A DNA stretch of 64,000 nt, taken from an uncultured Methanocorpusculum sp. Lineage in GTDB: Archaea > Halobacteriota > Methanomicrobia > Methanomicrobiales > Methanocorpusculaceae. This document shows, piece after piece, positions 32,716-41,683 of this stretch (position 1 is its first letter; every line of letters starts with the position of its first letter). Under the pieces are notes generated by a model. It worked only from the letters and a program-made list of their open reading frames with translations. It did no database searches and was not told the DNA's origin. The position numbers were made by a program, and so were the translations under genes. The DNA lies in contig NZ_OY764081.1 of NCBI RefSeq assembly GCF_963667985.1, positions 1,585,599 through 1,649,598 of the forward strand. The letters are read 5' to 3'.

Positions 32716-32757
32716 TGACCGTTATATTTCTCATGTCAGCAACTAAATGTATGGTAT

Positions 32758-34134
32758 ATGGCAGGAAAGAAGCGAACAGCGCAGCAGAAGACTCTGGCGT
32801 TTGATAATGACGAGTTGGAATCCTCGCTTCTTACCCCGATCACGGAAAACTCAACACTCGGTGTTTCAGACACCACGCTCAGCGTATCCGAACTTGCAAA
32901 ACGGATTCGCGAAGTTGTCGACTGCCCGCTCTTAACCGATATTGTCGTCAGGGGAGAGATCACCGGATATCGACCGAATGCGTCAGGACATCTGTATTTT
33001 TCACTCACGGAACAGGGGGATAATCCGGCATCCATTTCCTGCGTGATGTGGAAATACTCTGTAAAGAATCTCCCGTTTTCCGTAAAAGACGGACTGCTTG
33101 TTCAGGCAACCGGTCTTGTCGATTTTTACCCGGCAGGGGGAAGACTGCAGTTCATCATAAAAAAGATGGAGCCGGCAGTATCCGGAAAAGCCGGTCTGTA
33201 TCTTCTGAAAGAACAGTGGCGAAAAGAGCTCGAGGCAAAAGGGATCATTCCAAGGCCGCAGTCAGAAATGCGTGACCCGCCGCTTTTCCCGCGAAACATC
33301 GGCGTCGTTACCTCGAAGACGGGATCCGTCCTGCAGGATATCAAGAATGTGATCAGCCGAAGATATCCTCTTCCGATTCTGCTCGCAGGTACCTCCGTCC
33401 AGGGAGACGGGGCTCAGGCGGGAATCGTATCTGCGATTCAATCTCTGCAGGACAAAGCCGATGTTATTATTATTGCCCGCGGAGGGGGGAGTTTTGAAGA
33501 CCTCTTCGTCTTCAACCATCCCGATGTCGTGACCGCGATCCGGAACTCCGCCGTTCCGATCATCAGCGCGGTCGGTCATGAAACCGACACGACGCTTTCG
33601 GATTTTGCCGCAGACCGGAGAGTTCCAACCCCATCTGCGGCCGCCGAGACGGTTGTTCCGGACCGATACGTTCTGCTTGAAAAACTTGAAAAGGATCGAC
33701 GGTCCATTCACGACAGAATTAGCTGGCTTCTTTCGGTTGAACAGAAACACGTTGCCGACCTGAAAATCAGAGTCGAACCGAACCGTCTGACCAGAAAGCT
33801 GGAACTCATGCATCAGCAGACGGCTGAACTCGAAGAGCGGATCAGAAGAGCATGCCTTCGCCGGATATCGGTCGAACACGAGACCTGCAGTTCATTGTCG
33901 GCGATGATCCATAAAGGCGTGAAAAACAACATCAACACCGCACGACTTGTCCTGCTTGCTCAAAAAGAGATTATTCTCGGACGCGACCCCTACAAACCGC
34001 TTGAACGCGGCTACGCTCTTGTGTGGAAAGAGGGAACACTTGTCCGTTCCGTGAAAAATATTGCCAAAGACGATCGGCTGAGTCTGAAACTTGCCGACGG
34101 AGAGATCACCTCGATTGTGGAGAGTATCAAATGA
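32758..34134 (+). CDS. xseA: Exodeoxyribonuclease VII large subunit
   Basis: The 458-residue protein has an N-terminal OB domain (VRGEITGYRPNASGHLYFSL) and a catalytic core with IGVVTSKTGSVLQDI, IIIARGGGSFEDLFVFN, ISAVGHETDTTLSDFAADRR and TPSAAAE. A helical region and a C-terminal segment DPYKPLERGYALVWKEG complete it. ExoVII degrades single-stranded DNA from both ends and is bacterial in origin; several methanogens carry it. The N-terminal 45 residues precede the usual start of the family. The stop overlaps xseB by ATGA. Confidence 0.93.
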   Translation: MAGKKRTAQQKTLAFDNDELESSLLTPITENSTLGVSDTTLSVSELAKRIREVVDCPLLTDIVVRGEITGYRPNASGHLYFSLTEQGDNPASISCVMWKYSVKNLPFSVKDGLLVQATGLVDFYPAGGRLQFIIKKMEPAVSGKAGLYLLKEQWRKELEAKGIIPRPQSEMRDPPLFPRNIGVVTSKTGSVLQDIKNVISRRYPLPILLAGTSVQGDGAQAGIVSAIQSLQDKADVIIIARGGGSFEDLFVFNHPDVVTAIRNSAVPIISAVGHETDTTLSDFAADRRVPTPSAAAETVVPDRYVLLEKLEKDRRSIHDRISWLLSVEQKHVADLKIRVEPNRLTRKLELMHQQTAELEERIRRACLRRISVEHETCSSLSAMIHKGVKNNINTARLVLLAQKEIILGRDPYKPLERGYALVWKEGTLVRSVKNIAKDDRLSLKLADGEITSIVESIK

Positions 34135-34334
34135 CCAAAAAAGAATCCGAACCAACCTACGAAGAAATGATTGCAGAACTGCGCGAGATCGCAAAAAAGC
34201 TTGATGATCCAAACACCCCTATCGAAGAGGCAGTGAACCTCCACCAGCGGGGAATGGCGCTCATCCAGAAATGCGAGACCTTTCTCCAGAAAGCCGAGCT
34301 GACTATTACTGAGGTCCCTCAACCGTCAGAGTAA
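34131..34334 (+). CDS. xseB: Exodeoxyribonuclease VII small subunit
   Basis: The 67-residue protein has the family pattern YEEMIAELREIAKKLDDPN then EEAVNLHQRGMALIQKCETF. It forms the helical cap that assembles on XseA. The ATG at 34131 overlaps the xseA stop; the longer open frame upstream is a shadow. The last 29 bases overlap the convergent DUF371 gene. Confidence 0.9.
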   Translation: MTKKESEPTYEEMIAELREIAKKLDDPNTPIEEAVNLHQRGMALIQKCETFLQKAELTITEVPQPSE

Positions 34335-34734
34335 CCACCATTTCAGCGCCGCTTTGTAAGGCCGCCATCATTTCGCGGGGAAGAAGGGCGGCGGTGTGAT
34401 CACTGTACACGGCGATCGTTCTGGAACAGACAAAACTGCTTCTTCTCCAGACAAGATCCGTTGGATGAGTCAGTGTTATGCCGGGCGATCCTTGCGAGAG
34501 GATCGTCACCGAATGTTCCCCGCAGGTAAGAGTTGTTCGAAGAACAGCAGTTTCCTGAGAGATGGCCTCCCGAAACTCAGGAGATAAATCGATTGCTCCT
34601 TTGTCAGCCCCGACGGCAATTATACAGTCGCCGTTAGGCGAAAGCTCAGTTTCTTTGGTGATCTCGAACGTGCTTTTGTGACGCCCTAAAACATTTTTAT
34701 GTCCGTGACAATGGATGATTTCAGTAACTGACAT
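34306..34734 (-). CDS. DUF371-family archaeal protein
   Basis: The 142-residue protein has the family features: IIHCHGHKNVLGRHKSTFEI near the N-terminus, CIIAVGADKGAIDLSPEF, and ITLTHPTDLVWRRSSF. It is an archaeal conserved family of unknown function, probably a beta-rich cytosolic fold. The 3' end overlaps xseB by 29 bases on the opposite strand. Confidence 0.8.
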   Translation of the reverse strand: MSVTEIIHCHGHKNVLGRHKSTFEITKETELSPNGDCIIAVGADKGAIDLSPEFREAISQETAVLRTTLTCGEHSVTILSQGSPGITLTHPTDLVWRRSSFVCSRTIAVYSDHTAALLPREMMAALQSGAEMVVTLTVEGPQ

Positions 34735-34839
34735 GCCCTTGGTTACGTGTTGTTCGTTTCATCAGATATAACATGTGCACAAAAATACCAGGGTCGCCGT
34801 TTGGTTTGGAGGGTGTGCTTATCTCTTTGAAAATGCAAT

Positions 34840-35430
34840 ATGTACAATATGGATAACGATATGATATTACTCGACTGTCCGGTCTGTCTAGAGGAGACGG
34901 ATTTTGAGATCCTCAAAGAGCCGCCGGAAGCAGTGGTAAAATGTACCGCCTGCGGACATGTGATGCGGGTCACTTTGAAAGAGCCGAAGGTTTTGACCGT
35001 GAAAGCGATCGTCAGCTATGGAAATGATTCGCACACCGGTTCAATCGAACTTCTGGAAGGAGATACCATCACCGTAGGCGATTATCTGGTCGCTGAAGTC
35101 GGAGACGATTCGTTCAGCGTAGAGGTTACCTCGATCGAAGAAAATAATGCACGCAGACAGAAACTTCCTGCAGAAAAGATTGAAGTGCTCTGGACCAGAC
35201 TTGTTGATCAGGTCATTATCCGTGCATCGCTGAACAAGGGAGCGGTAACAATTCCTCTTTACGAAAATGTCGACGGAAACAAAGCATATACGATCGGCCA
35301 GATCACATCGGTCGGCGGGAAACAGTTCCGCGTAACGAGAATCAAACTTCGGAAAGGAAACGTCATTACCAGAAAAGACAAATCGGCCGAGGCGCACGAG
35401 ATCAAAAGGGTCTACGGCGAACGGTCATAA
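34840..35430 (+). CDS. HVO_0476-family zinc-finger protein
   Basis: The 196-residue protein starts with a zinc finger LDCPVCLEET then VKCTACGHVM. A beta-rich region (SIELLEGDTITVGDYLVAEV) and a second barrel-like part (GKQFRVTRIKLRKGNVITR) follow. This matches an archaeal family named after HVO_0476, of unknown role. Three in-frame ATGs lie close together; the second (34849) is also plausible if the transcript is leaderless. Confidence 0.8.
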   Translation: MYNMDNDMILLDCPVCLEETDFEILKEPPEAVVKCTACGHVMRVTLKEPKVLTVKAIVSYGNDSHTGSIELLEGDTITVGDYLVAEVGDDSFSVEVTSIEENNARRQKLPAEKIEVLWTRLVDQVIIRASLNKGAVTIPLYENVDGNKAYTIGQITSVGGKQFRVTRIKLRKGNVITRKDKSAEAHEIKRVYGERS

Positions 35431-35478
35431 CCTTTTTTTTCACATCAGAAAATAACTTAAAAAAAATAAGTGGTCGGA

Positions 35479-36225
35479 TCACTCCCGTTTTCCCGCTACG
35501 AAAACATAGAAGAACGCAGCGAGTACGGCACCGACGATCGGCCCGACCACATAGATCGGGTATGTTGTCCAAAGGGCATCAGAACCTGAAAGTATCAGCC
35601 TCATAATATCCGGACCGAATGATCGTGCCGGATTGATCGAGCCGCCGGAGATATTTCCTGTGGCAATGATGACGGCAGTAACGGCGGCGCCGATCGCAAG
35701 TCCCGCAAATCCTGCGGGAGCTTTCTTGTCGACGGCAACACCCATAATGACGAGCATTAAGATGAAGGTGCCGACGATTTCAGCCAGGAGTGCCTGCCAG
35801 ATAGAGATCCCCGGGAACGGAGCGGTCGCACCGAGCCCGCCGACGCTCAGGGATTCGGGGCCGATGATGAAAAACAGCAGAGCTGCTCCAATTCCTGCTC
35901 CGATACACTGGGCAATCACGTATGCGATCGTATCTTTGACCGGGAACTTCCGGATCGAGCAAAGCGCGATGCTGACTGCCGGATTGATGTGGGCCCCGGA
36001 CACCGTGCCAAGCGCATAGATGACTGTTGCTACGGCGAGACCGAAGGCCGCACTGATGCCGAACCAGTCTCCCATTCCGCCAAGGGCGCCTATCCCTATG
36101 TCGAATGAGGTCGACGTGGTCGTGCCTGCAGCAAGCATCAGCATGATTATGACAGAGCCGCATCCGATGAACACAAGGATCATCGTCCCGATTAATTCTG
36201 CAAAACACCGTCTTGCGAGATCCAT
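35479..36225 (-). CDS. aqpM: Aquaporin (MIP family, AqpM-like)
   Basis: The 248-residue protein has six membrane helices and two NPA motifs: SGAHINPAVSIAL and GGSINPARSFGPDI. It resembles AqpM of Methanothermobacter, which conducts water and weakly glycerol. Passage of CO2 or H2S has been proposed for the group. It is last in an operon with DUF2193 and DUF2180 genes, and its ATG overlaps the DUF2180 stop (TAATG). Confidence 0.93.
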   Translation of the reverse strand: MDLARRCFAELIGTMILVFIGCGSVIIMLMLAAGTTTSTSFDIGIGALGGMGDWFGISAAFGLAVATVIYALGTVSGAHINPAVSIALCSIRKFPVKDTIAYVIAQCIGAGIGAALLFFIIGPESLSVGGLGATAPFPGISIWQALLAEIVGTFILMLVIMGVAVDKKAPAGFAGLAIGAAVTAVIIATGNISGGSINPARSFGPDIMRLILSGSDALWTTYPIYVVGPIVGAVLAAFFYVFVAGKRE

Positions 36226-36436
36226 TACTTCTCTCCGTTCCAGGCTTTACTGCATTCAGGACAAAGTATCCGGGGGATCGGATGCTTCAGTTTCTTTGCA
36301 GGGAAGGGGTATCCCCCTCCCAAATCTCTACATCCGAACGAACCATATGTTTCGTGCAGAGACCCATGCCGCATACGATGCAGACACCGGTTGCGTCCCG
36401 GTCAATCCCCTGCCGCTCACATACGTAACATTTCAT
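36225..36436 (-). pseudogene. DUF2180 protein with one-base frameshift
   Basis: From ATG 36436 the frame reads MKCYVCERQGIDRDATGVC, then IVCGMGLCTKHMV and VEIWEG, typical of the DUF2180 zinc-binding family. It then goes out of frame at a G run and stops. Adding one G restores GYPFPAKKLKHP, ILCPECSKAWNGEK and a TAA at 36225-36227 that overlaps the aquaporin ATG. The cysteine pairs C3/C6 and those of the second half would complete two zinc knuckles. The run has five Gs where six are needed. A real mutation, slippage during expression, or a sequencing error are all possible. Confidence 0.8.
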
Positions 36437-37936
36437 TTAGACAGCCTCTCGGTACTGGCAGTACTGGTGGCGTGAACCGACAAGACACGCGGTTGCACAA
36501 CTCTTACAGGCACGAACAGGGGCCGCGACGGTCTTTTTGTCGAGCGCAATGATGTTTGTCATCATGGTTGCGGTGATCGGTTCGCTTGTCAGGAGACACG
36601 GATAGTCGGCAAGCCGCATAAGGGCGGAGGCACGAACGGTGATAGCACATGCGGGGTATGCATAGCGCTGGGGATTCATCAGTACCTCGTTCTCGTGAAT
36701 CGGTGAAAGATCGATTGGAATGCCGTCGACCCTCGGAACAAGCGGCTGACCCGATCCGTTCTTGACTCTCTCGGCTTTATCAAGGATCTTCCAGCCGCGA
36801 TAGATCATATCCATGAAATCGCAGTTGTGCAGTTCTGTAGCTGCGCCTCTGGTCGGTTTGATCATCACAAGGTTGTGGTATCTCTTCGTCAGAAGATCAA
36901 CGATCATCGGAGCGTTGAATGCATCGAGTTCCAGAAGATACTCGGTCGCCACAGCCGAGGCGCCGGTCGCGACATTCAACAGCTGGTATGGGGTCTTAAT
37001 GCTTGGAATAGCGGCAAGAAGCGTCTTTTCCATAACATTAGTTACGGCCTCGATCGTTGCCATGATCACATCGTCCTTGCACATGTTGTAGGTGGACTGG
37101 GAAATGTGGTGGGACACATCACCTACACAGTATGCAGGGATCGTAGCGATATTTCCGTAATGAACACCGTCATCAATGGCCGCTTTCACCGTTTTTTCCA
37201 TGCCTTTACGGTAATTCTCCATATACCTGCGTGCAGAGAAGGATTTCATACCCGCTTTCTGCATGAGTTTTGCCTGTGCTTCTACCGGATTACGGTAGAG
37301 GTCCTGAAGCTGACGAACCTCTTTTCTTGAGGCTTCGGCAAGGGAATCGCCTGCTTCCATACGTTTTGCAAACAGATCGCCAATACCGTAGGAGGTGTTC
37401 ATACCCCAGGATTTGGCTGCAAGAATCGCCTGCTTGTGAGCGACCGGGATGTCGGTTTTCGTGAGAACCTGGTTGACCACATTGCTGGTTGAACCCGGCA
37501 TCAAAGCAAAGTCAACGACACAGGTCGGACCGTAGAAACCGGCATAACAGCGTGCAGCTTCTTTGCCGATGATTGCCTCGTGGGTTTTGATCGAGTCGGC
37601 AAAGATCTCCAGACTCTTTGCAAACTTTGCATCCTGATCACGCAAGATTTCTAAAATAACGGGTGTCTGGTAATGTTCGACGAAGGGGTCGTCTTCCGGC
37701 TTGACGTGGCGTGTCAGACCCGAGAGAACGTTGAAGTGCGTTTTCACGGATTCTTTGTGCAGATTAATGACCGCGGCGCTCTGTTTTGGACCAACGGTCA
37801 TCTTTTCCACCGCTTCAACGTAGGGGCGGGCATCCTTGAGCGTGAAATGCTTTCCACGTCTCGCTTTGAGAACGTTGAAGTCGGCATGCTGTGCAGCCAT
37901 GGCCTCGTCAATCATTTTTTTGTAGAGTTCGGACAT
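36437..37936 (-). CDS. DUF2193-family archaeal protein
   Basis: The 499-residue protein (MSELYKKMIDEAMAAQHADF...) matches my recollection of DUF2193, a methanogen-enriched family of unknown function. Conspicuous features are a helical N-terminal half (VGPKQSAAVINLHKESVKTH), histidine-rich VHYGNIATIPAYCVGDVSHH, and a cysteine-rich end CKSCATACLVGSRHQYCQY that could bind a metal or cluster. No signal peptide is seen. A GGAGAAA ribosome site precedes the ATG. Its stop directly abuts the DUF2180 start. Confidence 0.75.
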   Translation of the reverse strand: MSELYKKMIDEAMAAQHADFNVLKARRGKHFTLKDARPYVEAVEKMTVGPKQSAAVINLHKESVKTHFNVLSGLTRHVKPEDDPFVEHYQTPVILEILRDQDAKFAKSLEIFADSIKTHEAIIGKEAARCYAGFYGPTCVVDFALMPGSTSNVVNQVLTKTDIPVAHKQAILAAKSWGMNTSYGIGDLFAKRMEAGDSLAEASRKEVRQLQDLYRNPVEAQAKLMQKAGMKSFSARRYMENYRKGMEKTVKAAIDDGVHYGNIATIPAYCVGDVSHHISQSTYNMCKDDVIMATIEAVTNVMEKTLLAAIPSIKTPYQLLNVATGASAVATEYLLELDAFNAPMIVDLLTKRYHNLVMIKPTRGAATELHNCDFMDMIYRGWKILDKAERVKNGSGQPLVPRVDGIPIDLSPIHENEVLMNPQRYAYPACAITVRASALMRLADYPCLLTSEPITATMMTNIIALDKKTVAAPVRACKSCATACLVGSRHQYCQYREAV

Positions 37937-38051
37937 TTTTTTTCTCCAAAAGGTATAATTTATTGATTTCTCCCAGACATGATAAAGGTATGTATAATGG
38001 GAGTTTATGCCAAGAAATATCGCAGTTCAGCGAATATTTTACAAAAAAAGA

Positions 38052-39431
38052 TTAACAACGGATTTGATCGCGTGCAAGACGCGAAGAGAGATAGGCACAG
38101 ACAGCAGCAATTATTCCAGCAATACAGGCGACAATTACTCCCTGATCAGTATATATATCGCCGCCACCCGATCCAAGCGAGGCAGCAGCCGAAAACACAG
38201 CCACTCCAAGAATACATCCGATATTCATTACCGTAAATATCAGACCTCCCGAAGACCCCTGTAGTTCGCGGGGACAGTGAAGAGTGATTCGCTGGATGCT
38301 CGGCCCTTCGTTCAGCCCCATGCCAAGACCGAGAAGCAGCAGACCGGCAAAGAGCAAAGGAAGGTAGGATAGAGCGATACCAAAAACGAGGACGAGAAGA
38401 CCTCCGGCCATAAGAACCGCTGCGAGATTACATAGACGCATGCAACCGATCTTCTGCGAAAGTGCGCCTGCCGGGATCCCGATGAGAGCCATCGAAACAG
38501 GGGCAAGAAGCATTACAAGTCCTGCCGCGGCGACAGACATCTGACCTGAACCCGTCAGATAAAAGGGTATCAGATAAACGATTCCCAGATAAACAAGAGT
38601 GACCAGTAAGGTCGAAAGAGATGCCCACATCACTGTCCGATTTAAAAAAAGTTTGGCTGAAAGAATCGGATCCGGATGCCGCATTTCCCTCCGGAAAAAA
38701 ATAAACCCGAGAATTGGGACAATGAGAAAGAGCAAAATGACCCAAGGAGTCCATCCATCCGACAACACAAGCTCAAGACCCAGGAGTAAGGATACAAGCG
38801 TCAAAGCCAAAAGAACAGCTCCTAAAATATCGAAAGGCTGTTTTACCTCCGGGTGGATCTCTGATCCCGGGATCAGAAAAACAGCAAGAAGAACTGCGGC
38901 AACTCCAATCGGCACATTAATGAAAAAGATCCAGTGCCAGCTGATAAATTCGGTCACCAATCCGCCAAGTCCTGGGCCAAGTGCCAGCGCAATACCGCCG
39001 GCTGTCGCAATAACCCCCATTCCAAGCCCGCGTATCCCGGACGGCAGGCGGGTTGTAATCAGCATGGTCGCCGTAGACACCATCATTCCGGCGGCAATTC
39101 CCTGAATGACCCGAAATCCGATCAGGACTTCGATATTGGCAGACACGCCGCAGAGAAATGAAGAGATCGTAAACAAAACGAAGCCCGCAATGAAGATCTC
39201 CCGGTCCCGCCCGGTTCTGTCGGCAAGTTTTCCAAAGAGAAGAAGTGTACTCCCGAGAGCGAGAAGATACGATGTCATCACCCATGAAGCAGTCAGAGAT
39301 CCAATCCCAAGATCGGTAGAGATTGTCGGCAAAGCTATCGAAACGATGCTCGTATCCAGATAATCCAGAAACACGGCTGTGCTCGCAAGGATCATCAGAA
39401 GGTACTGCCGGAGACTGCTGGTTTGGATCAT
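38052..39431 (-). CDS. MFS drug exporter (DHA2, EmrB/QacA type)
   Basis: The 459-residue protein has about 14 membrane helices. It has the DHA2 start motif FLDYLDTSIVSIALPTI, motif A GKLADRTGRDREIF, and motif C GIALALGPGLGGLVTEFISW. Such proton-coupled exporters remove drugs, dyes or metabolites. It is not linked to a regulator gene. The upstream 395 bp hold no gene. Confidence 0.9.
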   Translation of the reverse strand: MIQTSSLRQYLLMILASTAVFLDYLDTSIVSIALPTISTDLGIGSLTASWVMTSYLLALGSTLLLFGKLADRTGRDREIFIAGFVLFTISSFLCGVSANIEVLIGFRVIQGIAAGMMVSTATMLITTRLPSGIRGLGMGVIATAGGIALALGPGLGGLVTEFISWHWIFFINVPIGVAAVLLAVFLIPGSEIHPEVKQPFDILGAVLLALTLVSLLLGLELVLSDGWTPWVILLFLIVPILGFIFFRREMRHPDPILSAKLFLNRTVMWASLSTLLVTLVYLGIVYLIPFYLTGSGQMSVAAAGLVMLLAPVSMALIGIPAGALSQKIGCMRLCNLAAVLMAGGLLVLVFGIALSYLPLLFAGLLLLGLGMGLNEGPSIQRITLHCPRELQGSSGGLIFTVMNIGCILGVAVFSAAASLGSGGGDIYTDQGVIVACIAGIIAAVCAYLSSRLARDQIRC

Positions 39432-39826
39432 GGATTTGAAAACGGCGAAGACGCTGCATCACGATGAATGCAGGGGATATCGATACTATTGTGCGTGTAT
39501 GTTCATGAGTTCTGTTATGCACATCGGGAGGCAGTACCCAGATCTCACACCTTTGTCGAGCCTCAACCCTTAATGTCTCATATTTTATCAGCTTTGTGAT
39601 AATATTAAGGTGAAGTGTATATCTCTTCAACATAGAGAGAAATGCGACTACTACCCTGTAGTGAACCAACCTCATTTTATGTATTCTGCAAAGCGCAGAT
39701 AGAAGGGGAGAAGTCTACATCATCATTTCTGCAGGAATTATCGATCGTGAGATAAGATGATGCCCGCATCACAATTATAACCAGAACACGGATTGAAAAA
39801 AAGAGGATAAGGATAGAACCCGCATC
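39432..39826. promoter_or_regulatory. Intergenic region with TTATCA dyad
   Basis: No gene or RNA is supported in these 395 bp. TTATCA (39585-39590) and TGATAA (39597-39602) form a perfect dyad with a 6-bp spacer, extended by imperfect flanks. It lies about 155 bp upstream of the MFS gene. A short T run near 39800 may end the transport operon on the other side. Confidence 0.3.
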
Positions 39827-40780
39827 TTAGAATAATTCCGGGAACATTCCTTTTGCAATTACTTCAATAGAATATGCAGTTCGCGAACCAGGCAGAGCAG
39901 ATTCAAGAGAAAGACGAACAAGGCGTTTATTTTTCACTGCATCAAGTTGAGACAAAATAGGATCATGCATTAGAGCCTCAACATTTTCTTCATAGGTTGC
40001 CTCTTCATAATCGTGAATGATGATAACATCAGGGTTCCTTGCAAGTATTTCTTCATACGAAACACCGACCCATGCTTTGTCCAAATCATCAAAGATGTTA
40101 ACGCCACCTGCGGTTTCAATAAACTTTGTTTCAATATTTGGCGCACCGGCAGTGTAAACACCGCTTCCAGTATCAGAATCATAAATAAATACTTTCAGCG
40201 TGTCCTGACCGGAAACAGTTTTTTCAACTGCAGCAATTCTTGCTTTTTCTGAAGCAATATAGGCTTCTGCAGCATCTTGAACTTCGAAAATTTCACCAAG
40301 TTCCCTTATTTCCTTCCAAACACCCTCGTAATCTGTTGCTTCACAGACATATACAGTGATTCCATACTGCTCAAGAGCTTCTACCGTGAAGTCGCCTTCA
40401 AACACCCAATCGATTGCAAACAGGAAATCACACCCGCTCGTTACAACAGCTTCGAGGGTTGGGTAGCCATGGGTCAATTCGGGCATACTGTTGTATCCGG
40501 CTGCATATTCCGGCAGAGGACCAAGGCAATGATTATCACATGACTTGCCGACAACGATATCGCTCAAACCCAACGCTACAAACACCTCGGCGCAGTTTGG
40601 TCCCGCGACCGCAACGGAGGTCGGTTTTTCGGTAATCGTAATGGTTCTGCCAAAATTTTCCACAGTAACCGGGGTATAATCACTTTTACCGGCATCCTGA
40701 TTATTACTTCCAACACAACCTGCGCTAAATATAACCGCCAATAATAGAAAGGCGACTGTAAAGAGAAATAATTTTTTCAT
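39827..40780 (-). CDS. Iron-siderophore/cobalamin-type ABC binding lipoprotein
   Basis: The 317-residue protein begins with a lipoprotein signal (LFTVAFLLLAVIFSAGC). The mature part has the BtuF/FecB fold: VTVENFGRTITITEKPTSV, VVGKSCDNHC, GVSYEEILARNPDVIIIHDY and a C-terminal helix. It would capture a metal chelate, heme or corrinoid outside the cell. An unusual SCDNHCLGP segment in the ligand region may bind a metal directly. It lies 123 bp after the ATPase gene with its own promoter-like sequence. Confidence 0.88.
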   Translation of the reverse strand: MKKLFLFTVAFLLLAVIFSAGCVGSNNQDAGKSDYTPVTVENFGRTITITEKPTSVAVAGPNCAEVFVALGLSDIVVGKSCDNHCLGPLPEYAAGYNSMPELTHGYPTLEAVVTSGCDFLFAIDWVFEGDFTVEALEQYGITVYVCEATDYEGVWKEIRELGEIFEVQDAAEAYIASEKARIAAVEKTVSGQDTLKVFIYDSDTGSGVYTAGAPNIETKFIETAGGVNIFDDLDKAWVGVSYEEILARNPDVIIIHDYEEATYEENVEALMHDPILSQLDAVKNKRLVRLSLESALPGSRTAYSIEVIAKGMFPELF

Positions 40781-40903
40781 AGTTTTTCACACCAATTAAT
40801 ACTTTACAACAGAATATATGACTACTAATTGGATTTATATTTTTTCTAGATATTATTAATTATAATTTTAATGATATTGTTGGACAAAACACATACCGGC
40901 CAT
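40781..40903 (-). promoter_or_regulatory. Promoter with CCAATTA inverted repeat
   Basis: CCAATTAATACT (40792-40803) and ACTACTAATTGG (40821-40832) form an imperfect dyad (9 of 12 pairs) around a TATA-like CATATATTC on the minus strand. The position, 12-52 bp upstream of the binding-protein gene, suits a metal-responsive repressor, but no regulator is encoded nearby. Confidence 0.4.
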
Positions 40904-41683
40904 TCAGGATAGATCCGGAATAAAAATGATATTTGGTTTTTTTGTAACGGGATGAATTTTGACATCGGCAGTTACCCCAAACACCTCTTTGATAAGTTGA
41001 GGAGTAAGGATCTCTTCAGCAGTACCAAAACGATACACTGCATGTTCTTTGATAACATAAATCCGGTCACAAAAGAGAGCGGCCAGATTCAGATCGTGCA
41101 TTGCTGTTAGAACCGTAACACCAAGACCACGAACAATTTCACATACCTGAAGCTGAAAACTAATATCCAGATGATTGGTTGGTTCATCCAATATGAAAAA
41201 ATCCGTCTTCTGGGCAATGGCCCGGGCAATGAGAACACGCTGTTTCTCCCCTCCAGAAAGGGTAGAATATTTCCTATCAATCATAGACAACATGCCTACC
41301 CGCTGAAGCGCCTCCATAATGATATCTTCATCTTCTTTGGTATCAGGATCAAACAGTTTTTTGTGCGGAGATCTGCCCATTGCCACCATTTCATTCACAC
41401 TGAAATCAAAGTCAAACTCATTTTCCTGACCAACAACTGCCATTTTCCGTGCGATCTGTTTGGCATTCATGTGGCAGATTGGTTCATCGTCCAATAAAAT
41501 CCTCCCGCGATTTGTATGCAGGCTGCCATAAATGTTTTTTAGAATGGTCGATTTTCCGCATCCATTCGGACCAACAAGCCCGACAAACTCGTTTTCTGCA
41601 ACATACAGATCAATGTCAGATATAACATCCTCATCATAATAGGCATATGACAAATGTTGTACCTCTAATTTATTGATCATCAT
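40904..41683 (-). CDS. ABC transporter ATPase (FecE/BtuD type)
   Basis: The 259-residue protein has Walker A GPNGCGKST, Q-loop VVGQENEF, signature STLSGGEKQRV, Walker B DFFILDEPTNHLD and the switch histidine in AMHDLNLAALF. It powers the adjacent FecCD-type permease. Its start overlaps the permease stop by ATGA. Like its neighbours, it has AT-rich codons compared with the rest of the window. Confidence 0.92.
   Translation of the reverse strand: MMINKLEVQHLSYAYYDEDVISDIDLYVAENEFVGLVGPNGCGKSTILKNIYGSLHTNRGRILLDDEPICHMNAKQIARKMAVVGQENEFDFDFSVNEMVAMGRSPHKKLFDPDTKEDEDIIMEALQRVGMLSMIDRKYSTLSGGEKQRVLIARAIAQKTDFFILDEPTNHLDISFQLQVCEIVRGLGVTVLTAMHDLNLAALFCDRIYVIKEHAVYRFGTAEEILTPQLIKEVFGVTADVKIHPVTKKPNIIFIPDLS

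Noticed and set aside
38917-39675. 252-codon frame extending upstream of the MFS gene
   Set aside because: It is out of frame with the exporter and its upstream part has no family features.
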